Source: Isoetes taiwanensis
Taxonomy: Eukaryota; Streptophyta; Lycopodiopsida; Isoetales; Isoetaceae
Direction: 5' to 3'
NCBI GenBank assembly: GCA_021234155.1
Contig: JAJEKV010000012.1
Coordinates: 3,259,638 to 3,323,637, forward strand
DNA length: 64,000 nucleotides
The position numbers and the translations under genes were made by a program. The notes below the pieces were generated by a model. The model was given only the letters and a program-made list of their open reading frames with translations. It was not told the origin of the DNA and made no database searches. Of the stretch, positions 56,528 through 64,000 are shown one piece after another; the stretch's first letter is position 1; each line of letters starts with the position of its first letter.

Positions 56528-58300
56528 TGTGATAAAATGTTATGTGTTATGCTATGAAACTGATAATGTTACTATGGACTTTATACTATACGACAAATTA
56601 TCAAGGTAATGAGCACTTCAACAATTTCCACCATATTATCTGTATAAGCAGTGTTGTTATGTCTCACCACTATATCTGATGAGCTTTTCTTCATGATCAT
56701 TTCTACTAATTTTCAGTTCTAGAGTAATTTTTTTTAGCATGTCTGAGCAGGGCACTAATTTCTCCAGATGCTGTTAGATCTAGCTAATACCCATACTAAT
56801 ATTCTGTCGCATTGGAGATAGGCTTTCATACAATGGAAATGTGTGCTAGGTGCAATTTTTTATTTCGTTAGAGAGTGTAGGTTATGTGTTTTCGTCCAAT
56901 ATGAATAACAACCTTTTTAAGAAGAGAAAATGGAGATACACAATGTTGGGACAATATCAAAGATGACATGTATTTCACATTTCAGAATATATGCAATATA
57001 CAAAAATCCCTAGCAATCGTGTTTTATGCGTATGTCTTTTTGAAGACCAGATCCTCGCTAGATAAGTTCAAAATGCGAGGACTCATGCACATTGTTTTTC
57101 TTGTTCTCGGTGGGTGCAAACACGTTGAGCTCAAAAATTTGGGAATAATTATGATTGTAATTGTTCCAACTTTTGTTGTTGACCTAAACCCTTTCAATTT
57201 CTATTTTACAGGTTGTAAAATACATTCGATTATTTGTATACTTTGATAGGCTTTCACTTGAACACTTCTACCATATGATCTATAGCCATGGCGTGATCCT
57301 TGATATGTGTATTTTGCCACTTGGCTTAGAGCAGATCAATATTTTCAAAGCTATCAAATATATAAAACCAAATTAATCAATCGCTTCTTAAGTGGAAACG
57401 ACGGATGTCCACTAGACCCTCATGGTTCATAAGCTATCTGGTTATATGCCATATGTAGTGCTTGATGTTTTTGCTTCGTGGATATCTCAAATGTAGTGCA
57501 AGGAAAGAAAGTAGAAAGGTGTCGGACGTATGTTGTATTGCTCACATCATTCAAGTTACTGCAAAGACAAAGTTATGTCTTCGACTATTATTTTTCCCAA
57601 CTATATAAGGTAATCCGTTAACAAAGGCATCTCCACATGCAAACATGTGGTTAGAATGAAAAAACTAATTCCTTAACACCGAAATGAGATGACAAAGTGC
57701 AAAATGCTAACAATTGCGGTCGGTCGCGGTTTTCTCTCATGTAGCAAATTTTATTGAAGCCATCGTAGAGTAATGCAATAATCGGTGCTATATTTTGCTC
57801 TTGAATGGTCCAAAATGACGCGTATTTTTAATTGTTCTTTGTTCTTGTTTGGAAGAAGTCGTCTAAGTGTGACCATTATGGACTTGTAACTTGATTCTGT
57901 TTTCCGAGCTTCATCTTTGCATTATCTTTAAGAAATAAGATTTTAGAGTGGTAGTGTGGATTCCTCGAATATGGTAATGGGAGGATGGACATTTTTAAAT
58001 GTTGATAAATGACATGCTTCAAGGCTTACGGGATGTGCACATCTCGAATTTTATATGTCCTTACGTTCTCTAGCTTTTGAGTTTCAATAAAATCGTAGCA
58101 TCTTCACGAACAAATGCAAGATAAAATGCCGGATCAAAAGGACCTAGATCGTTTATGACATCTTAAAATCTCGCAACTAACTTTTACTACATTTAACAAA
58201 GGAATACCCAAATCAACATGTTGATCGCCGGACCTATATCCTTCATGCCAAGTGATGTAGTTCCGTACATCTTCAAGTAGATTTTTCAATGAATTGGTTG
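56528..58300. other. No gene recognised
   Basis: AT-rich. The frame at 56968-57246 has no motifs. No terminal repeats or tandem arrays were noticed. Confidence 0.45.
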
Positions 58301-58311
58301 CCTTGTTGCAA

Positions 58312-58520
58312 TTTTTGGTTGCCCCTAGGGGGCAATCCCTTGGTTATGTGGGTTTTGGCATGTTACGGGTATATGCTAGTATATATCCGGAATATGCTAA
58401 AATCGCCCAAATTCCCTATCGGTTATAAACCGCGGTGTAGCCCATTTGTTGGGCGGGCGGTGCAAAACCATCTAACCGGGCGGTCTGTGGTTTGGTCGTT
58501 AATCCACAAATGGTGGCTTA
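58312..58520 (+). repeat. Dispersed repeat with palindromic head, copy B
   Basis: TTTTTGGTTGCCCCTAGGGG continues GGCAATCCC, then GTGGGTTTTGGCATGTTACG, with GTATATATCCGGAATATGCT. It matches copy A at 50858-51060 in order and orientation, with many substitutions. Confidence 0.72.
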
Positions 58521-58631
58521 TCCGCCTGTTTAAATATGGCTGGACATGGCCAGATCGAAGATGACAGATAATGATCTGTTTCTGCAAAATAATGGTGATC
58601 CCAACCAGATTTATGCCTCTTTGGTGAATCA

Positions 58632-58900
58632 GTTTATGGCCCCATTCCTGAGAAGCTGATACCTAAGCTAATCCTTCTTGCAATGCAGGGCAGACCTCTT
58701 CCGATCCATGGAGATGCAGCAATGTAAGGAGTTATCTTTTAAATGAAGATGTTCTTTGAAGCTTTTGATGTTGTTCTTCACAAAGGAGAAGTTGGCCATG
58801 TTTATAACATTGGTACCAAGAAGAAGAGGCGTGTTTTGGATGTGGCAAAGGATGTCTGCAAGCTTTTTGATCTTGAGCAAGAGGTAGCTATTCAGTACAT
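58632..58900 (+). pseudogene. RHM: UDP-rhamnose synthase (RHM) fragment, 4,6-dehydratase domain
   Basis: RHM makes UDP-L-rhamnose in the cytosol for pectin and flavonoids. The fragment reads VYGPIPEKLIPKLILLAMQG and RPLPIHGD, then NVRSYL in another frame, and finally EAFDVVLHKGEVGHVYNIGT, KKKRRVLDVAKDVCKLFDLE and IQY. These are residues in the second half of the N-terminal UDP-glucose 4,6-dehydratase domain. Two frameshifts are visible. Relatives read GDGSNVRS where this has GATGCAGCAAT, and DVAEAF where this has GATGTTCTTTGAAGC. Both fall where a CAG triplet is expected. NADH-binding and catalytic YxxxK exons are absent nearby, so this is at best one exon. Confidence 0.85.
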
Positions 58901-59062
58901 TGTTCAAGTATTCTATTGTCTAGAAGTAGCAATTTAAATTGACTGTCAAAACATGACTTTGAACTATGATTTAAGCCACTTCACTCTCTGACCATGAAGG
59001 GCAACCCTCCGTGCGCAGCACCTTGTTTTGCTAGATAGCGACAAAGCGAATGGAAATTGATT

Positions 59063-60105
59063 AGCAATAAGTATAAAACTAAATCTTCTACTAGCCATAA
59101 TATATAAAATACTAACTATCTATCTATATAGATTTTGCCACAACATCATGTCCTAACATCGTACGCAAACATGAATTACATAAATCAGGCATAAAAACAA
59201 ATCAAACGAGGGAAATTCTAAAAGAGTTCATGTAATACATATCTGTTAAAATTACTCTATATTTTTTAAAATTATCAAGATGCCCTAGATTGATTTGGAA
59301 CAAAGTTGAGGCAACAATCAAAAGCCGATGCTAACATTTGTTCTTTAATGATCCGAGCATCTTTTCTTCAAAGATTATCTAGTTCTTCTATGATTGTGTC
59401 AACATTGGTTCTTCAATGATTGTTCCGCAATTCTAAAGTGATGCTAATAGAAAATGAGAATTTAAACCGTGCAAAAAGAAGAAAAAGAGCAATATATCCT
59501 TTTCAAACATATAACATGCATTTACAAGTTGGTTTGTCCATGTCGAGTTCTGATAACCCCTCCAAATCTACACATTTTGCCAAAAGTAAGGACTCTGACA
59601 ACATTCAAATGGATCAAATACGTGACGACCATAGGTTCATGACAAAATAGGCCTCTGAATCATTTGATGTGCAAGTTTTGGATGATATTAGAGATAAGGG
59701 ATTGCAATCTGCGTGAAAAACTAGCAAGAGCTTGCATTTGTTGCATGTTTTTTTCAACTGATCTACTTCAACCTCAATAATATAGCGCCAAATTATCTAA
59801 TTTGAGAGCCCATAGACTGTATGGAGCTTTTGAAAGCGACTTGAATGGCCTTTGCTTGGAGATCAAAAGCTAGCGTAGCAAAATTCTATAAGGTAGGGAT
59901 CCTCATCTACGAATTTATAACTTTTCTCTTACAACAATTAGCACAATGACTCTAAATGGCAAGAGTATTGAACAGATAAAATGTAATACACGACTTGGAA
60001 TGAGGCTGTCACGGCGCTTGGGTGGCTGTTAAGGTGAGGTGACAGCCTCCCCATCCTACCTCCAGTACAGCAACAGAGGTTTGAAGAGCACCAACGCATG
60101 CGTAG
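59063..60105. repeat. Right arm of the inverted repeat, inner part
   Basis: Reverse complement of 49630-50621. The frame at 59420-59650 is open here but interrupted on the equivalent left arm, so it is probably not a gene. Confidence 0.92.
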
Positions 60106-60146
60106 CGGTGCTACTATTGGCACCCTAACTATACATTCAAAACCAT

Positions 60147-60400
60147 TTGTATATCGAGTTAGATATACTACGTATATCGAACTCGATATACAAATATATA
60201 GCGTATATCGAGTTCGATATACGCAGTATATCTAGTTAGATATACAGCGTATATCGAACTCGATATACGATTTTTTTTTTTTTTAATTTTCGATTCTGGC
60301 CGGCCTGAAAATTCCGTATATAAGCGTCATTTTTTTATACAATTATACGGCGTATATAGCGTATATCGAACTCGATATATGCCATATACGTATATCCACG
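60147..60400. repeat. Palindromic ATATCGA array, left subterminal
   Basis: Roughly eight near-palindromes of the form GTATATCGAACTCGATATAC or GTATATCGAGTTAGATATAC, spaced 0-60 bp and broken by a T-run at 60270-60284. Single strands would fold into strong hairpins. Confidence 0.9.
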
Positions 60401-60999
60401 AGTCTGAGCCTTGGGTAGGAGCTCTCATGTTTTATGGCATATGTTTATCTCTATTGTATCTCTGGATGTACTACCCTTCGTGGTAGCTTGATGTATTGTT
60501 ATTACTAGTTCTGACGTTGTTTAGTGCAGTCTTCACTTATGGGAAATCTGTATGCCTTTAGAAAGGCCTTATCATTTCTGGAGCTTATGTATATATGGAG
60601 CTCATTTATATATGCTACAAGAGTGTTATACAATTATGCTTCAAATGTATATGTACTTCTAACTATGGATTTGAAGACAAAGATTCAATTCTTTACCAAG
60701 ATTTCTTCAGTAGCATTGCATCATTCAGCCCATACATACCAATTTGACATTCATTCATGCAAGGTTAGATGGGATTTCGAGTTACCTGGAGGATTAACCC
60801 AGCAGGCCCGTTACAGTTGGTAGGGATGTAGCAAGTCCAAACTAGCATATAAGATCCACCTCCTTGAAGAGTAGGAATCTGATGCTCCTCAGGAAACCAA
60901 TGGACATTGCTATGGTCATACAAGCCATCGAGTGGTGATTCCAGCTATATTTCAGCCTTTAGCTACAAAAGGGGGCTCGGATAGAAGCTACAAATCGAA

Positions 61000-61930
61000 A
61001 ATAAAATGGGGGAGCTGCATGCATTGCGTACCTGCTGGATTTTTTCCTCCAGATCATCCATGGTGCAGTTCCGACATGCAGCAGGACGAGAGGAGAAATC
61101 TGTAACACGCGGGGATTCCGGAGACTGGTCTCACCTAATGCACGTATCGAAATCCTACAAGTTAGACCGTGCATTGGTTGGCACTTTCAAAGGTCATCGT
61201 CCGATGGAGCCTGACAAATGCAGCCTGACACCATGCAGCTGTCCTACTAGCCTGCTCCTCCTGCTACTGTCGTCTCCGTCTATACGACTCTTGCACCAAG
61301 AGCCGCCGTCTCTCCGATTCCTCTGCTGGCCCATCGGTAGCCTCGGTGATGCACCATGAGTGTCCCCATCATGTGGAGGCGTGCATCCATCAACCCCTAC
61401 ATGTGTCTGCTGGCTTTGCTGTCCTCTCAACTTCGTGAACAAACCACTGCCAAGTCACTGGGATGGCGTCCTACCCTCATAATCTCCTCAAACCTGTCTC
61501 GAAAACCACCTCGACTCAAACCCCGTCCTCTGCGGCATTCTACACTTCATTGGATGGGCTGGAAATATCGAAGTCTAAGGGTCTAGTAGTCTCCCTCTCT
61601 GTACTCCCTCGAGCCACCACGGGCCATCCAGGCATCAAGACCATCTGGAAAGGCCTGCAACAACTCCTCTGGAGACAAGGTGGTGGTAGCTCTATGGCCT
61701 AGACTAGAAACTAAGGCGGCATCCCTGGATCGTGATGATGCATCTGAGTATACGCAATGGAGCTCTGGATCCTCTCTGACGTCCGGGCCCTCTCCCGCTC
61801 ATAGTCTCACCGGCGTGGTGCCCGAGCAGAGCAGTCCGTGGGCGACCCATGGAAGCTCTAGGCCATGTCTCCTCTGGGTGATGAGCTCTATGGTGGGCCC
61901 AGGCTGAGTTCCGTGTACGGAACCCAAGCC
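61000..61930. other. GC-richer core of the MULE-like element
   Basis: This is the only part of the element with coding-like composition. Minus-strand stretches such as RGLSRGGFRDRFEEIMRVGR (about 61470-61530) and AFPDGLDAWMARGGSREY (about 61597-61655) look protein-like. They are in different frames with stops between, and match no family I know. It may be captured or decayed coding sequence. Confidence 0.35.
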
Positions 61931-62870
61931 AAGCTGGCTCTCGCTGCCTCCGCAACGCTAGATGTGTGCAACCATCATGGATGCACACCATGAACATGGT
62001 AATCCTCATACCCGAGCGGTGAGAACCCACACTGGCTCAATCCATAAAACTTCGGCCAAGAATCAACCACCCCCCTACTCTCCTCCTAGACAACAAAGAA
62101 TACTATAAACACCCCTACCCAGCTCCCATAACAAGCGAAATAAATAAACTTCTAATGAAAGTACATACAAATTTCATGCAATGTAATATAAATGCTTTAA
62201 TTATTGAAAACAACATTTAGCCAATTAAAAATGTATATAAAAAAATCAATTAAGACTAAAGAGGAAGGTAATCGACCTCCATATGATGTCCCCAACCTCC
62301 GATCGCCGATCCTCTGCAACAAGCTCAAAGCTGTAGGAAACTTCGTCAATGGATTTGCTTTGGGACAAGTGCTTTCAATGATCCGAGTCCATCATCTCCT
62401 CGTCCTCAAACTGAATATCTGTTATTTGATCAAGATACAAAACATTAACCTATGCTAAGTAGGAGCATCTAAATAACATTATAATCCACAAAAGAAAAGA
62501 GTGTAAAGCATATCACATCAACATTACAACTGAAAAACTACTAATACTAACATGTCACGCCATCAAAATATATGCCTTTTTTAACATGCCACATCATCAA
62601 TTATCATAATGATCATTATGACGTCCTCCTAAGGATGTCACTTCATGTGCACGCATGTGCTCACGCTTGTAAGTCATGTTGCAACATAAAAAACATCATG
62701 CTGGCATGTCCTATCTAACCATTGACATGTCAACTTATGTTCCCTCACATGCTCACGCAATATCATAGATGTCACCTCATGTGCACGGCATGTGCTAACA
62801 TGTGTAAGTCATGTTGCAACATAAAGCGACATGTGTAAGTCATGTTGCACCATTGTAGACATGTGGAAGA
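61931..62870. other. No gene recognised; short repeats
   Basis: CATGTGTAAGTCATGTTGCA and similar occur at 62666-62688, 62799-62822 and 62828-62850. No coding signal is seen. Confidence 0.5.
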
Positions 62871-63283
62871 CGTATATTGAACTCAATATACGCTAATCTT
62901 ACATTTAATATTTACATACGAAATCAAAATACGAATATAGTGAGTATATCGCACTCAATATACGTTTTCCAAAAAAAAAAAAGCCAATCTCCTTGAATTT
63001 TAGATCCTAATTCTAGTTCCCACCTCTCTTAAACGATCACATCAATTGAATTTTAGATCCTAAACGATCACATCAAAAGCATGAAAATAAACGGTTGAAG
63101 AGCTCATACAAGAACGAGATGTAAAAGTAAAGAAATCTTTGAGGAATTTGATGCGAATACTCTTACTAACCTGGTGCTTCTTCCATGATCTGATCAGGTA
63201 TGACTGCTCCCGAAATTCTCTCCAAAAACGCGCCGGAAATCGCTCCGAAGAACCCGGAAAAAACACAAAAAAAATCTGATATA

Positions 63284-63468
63284 TAGTAGTATATCGAGTT
63301 AGATATACTATAGTATATCTAACTCGATATACTACTATATATCAGATTTTTTACGCTTTTTTTATACGCCATTTTCCGGCACCCTGCCGGATATACGTAT
63401 ATCGAACTCGATATACGCCGTATATCGAACTCGATATACGCCATATATCGAACTCGATATACGCATGG
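63284..63468. repeat. Palindromic ATATCGA array, right subterminal
   Basis: The same 20-bp near-palindrome family as at 60147-60400: GTATATCGAGTTAGATATAC at 63291 and four units of ATATCGAACTCGATATACGC at 63398-63465. Diverged units also lie at 62872-62965. Confidence 0.9.
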
Positions 63469-63505
63469 TTTTGAATGTTTGGTTAGGGAGCCAATATTTT
63501 ACCCG

Positions 63506-64000
63506 CATGCGTAGTGTCCAGCTCAGTAGTTTTGGGGATTCATCTACGAGCAGGGATTTATAAATCTTTCTCAGATCTTCTTGAGGTTTGGTTATTTAGG
63601 AGTCTTCAATTTTGTTTCAGGTTTGTCCTGCATGTCTACAATCTTCCTTCTTGTTCTTAAGAATTCATTCATGGGTCGTTTTCCTTCCTTGGTAAATGCG
63701 TCCTTGAGTCTGGGCGACCTAGGAAGGATGCAAATTGCATTTAAACCCTACAAAAGTTGTTGCAGTCTAGATCTTGATTTTTCTGAGGAGCTTTCATTTG
63801 CATTAGAACCATCGTGGATCTCTCTTGAACTTTTCTGTGGTTTTCTTCTACCCTTCCGTACTAGATGTTAAAGAAATAAATTATTCTGTTCTGATGTTAA
63901 AGAAATAAATTATTCTGTTCTTTTTTTTGTTCATATTGCAGTCTTGATTAGCAAATGCACTGAAATGAGATTGACGAGCTAGGGGATACTCTCTGCGGGA
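63506..64000. repeat. Right arm of the inverted repeat, outer part
   Basis: Reverse complement of 49148-49638, continuing past the window edge. ATGTTAAAGAAATAAATTAT, followed by TCTGTTCT, is doubled at 63866-63923. A shorter version of the doublet is present in the left arm at 49230-49291. Confidence 0.9.

Larger units (their letters stand above)
60106..63505. mobile_element. MULE-like element with 9-bp target duplication, 3.4 kb
   Basis: CATGCGTAG flanks both ends (60097-60105 and 63506-63514). The left end is CGGTGCTACTATTGGCACCC, then TAACTATACATTCAAAACCA. The right end, inverted, is CGGGTAAAATATTGGCTCCC, then TAACCAAACATTCAAAACCA. These are inverted repeats of ~40 bp with mismatches. Just inside both ends lie dense arrays of palindromic ATATCGA motifs. 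The middle (61000-61930) is GC-richer, with open frames on both strands but no recognisable transposase. The 9-bp duplication suggests Mutator-like mobilisation; the superfamily is inferred. Confidence 0.85.

Noticed and set aside
59420-59650. 76-codon frame in the inverted-repeat arm
   Set aside because: The same sequence in the other arm (about 50100-50280) carries differences that break it, and no motif is visible.
61006-61907. Overlapping frames of 70-117 codons on both strands as real genes
   Set aside because: GC-rich sequence keeps many frames open; pieces that look protein-like change frame and match no family, so only a general note is given.
60147-63468. Regularly repeated ATATCGA palindromes as a CRISPR array
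   Set aside because: Spacing is irregular, units overlap, there are no unique spacers, and the context is a plant transposon.

Overview
The window is nuclear DNA of a land plant. It has GT-AG introns of roughly 75-1000 bp and genes for plant or plastid proteins: ALBINO3, plastid-type acyl carrier protein, UDP-rhamnose synthase, and a KDM5/JMJ17-type demethylase. It also has LTR elements primed by initiator-tRNA-Met (core GGTATCAGAGC) and an abundance of MULE, PIF/Harbinger and LINE remains. The low gene density and decayed fragments suggest a large, repeat-rich genome. I cannot tell from the sequence alone whether this is a fern, lycophyte, gymnosperm or angiosperm.

Layout. 0-20 kb holds gene pieces between repeats: a CLP1-like mRNA 3'-end factor (minus), a dead protein kinase, a Tourist-like MITE, a KDM5-like demethylase remnant (minus), two ALBINO3 exons (minus), one acyl-carrier-protein exon (plus), and a Ulp1-protease gene of transposon type (13-15.6 kb). 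20-25 kb holds the two best genes: a small RING-H2 protein and a 12-exon TTC38-like tetratricopeptide gene, both minus.

22.57-37.46 kb is a direct tandem duplication of a ~7.45 kb unit. The unit carries the 5' half of the TTC38-like gene, a 464-bp MULE relic with a perfect 9-bp target duplication, a tandem TRIM-like LTR element, and a decayed LINE. The breakpoint lies inside TTC38 exon 6, so the left gene stays complete and the right copy is truncated. The copies differ in a strikingly non-random way (CAG against CGT, AGC against AAAG, CTG against TCG, in both directions). That looks more like consensus error at CAG/CTG sites than evolution, so some apparent frameshifts here may not be real.

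38-49 kb is mostly non-coding. It has an aldo-keto reductase pseudogene, a four-unit minisatellite, a 5'-truncated LINE with poly(A) and 17-bp target duplication, and LINE ORF1 remains. 49-64 kb is framed by a ~1.5 kb inverted repeat with an 8.4 kb spacer. The spacer holds an LRR-receptor 5' exon, a 3.7 kb Harbinger-type element (TSD TAA) with a nested MITE (TSD TTA), and a UDP-rhamnose synthase fragment. The right arm is split by a 3.4 kb MULE-like element (TSD CATGCGTAG) with arrays of palindromic ATATCGA motifs near both ends. The uninterrupted left arm shows the empty site. I found no tRNA, rRNA or CRISPR array.
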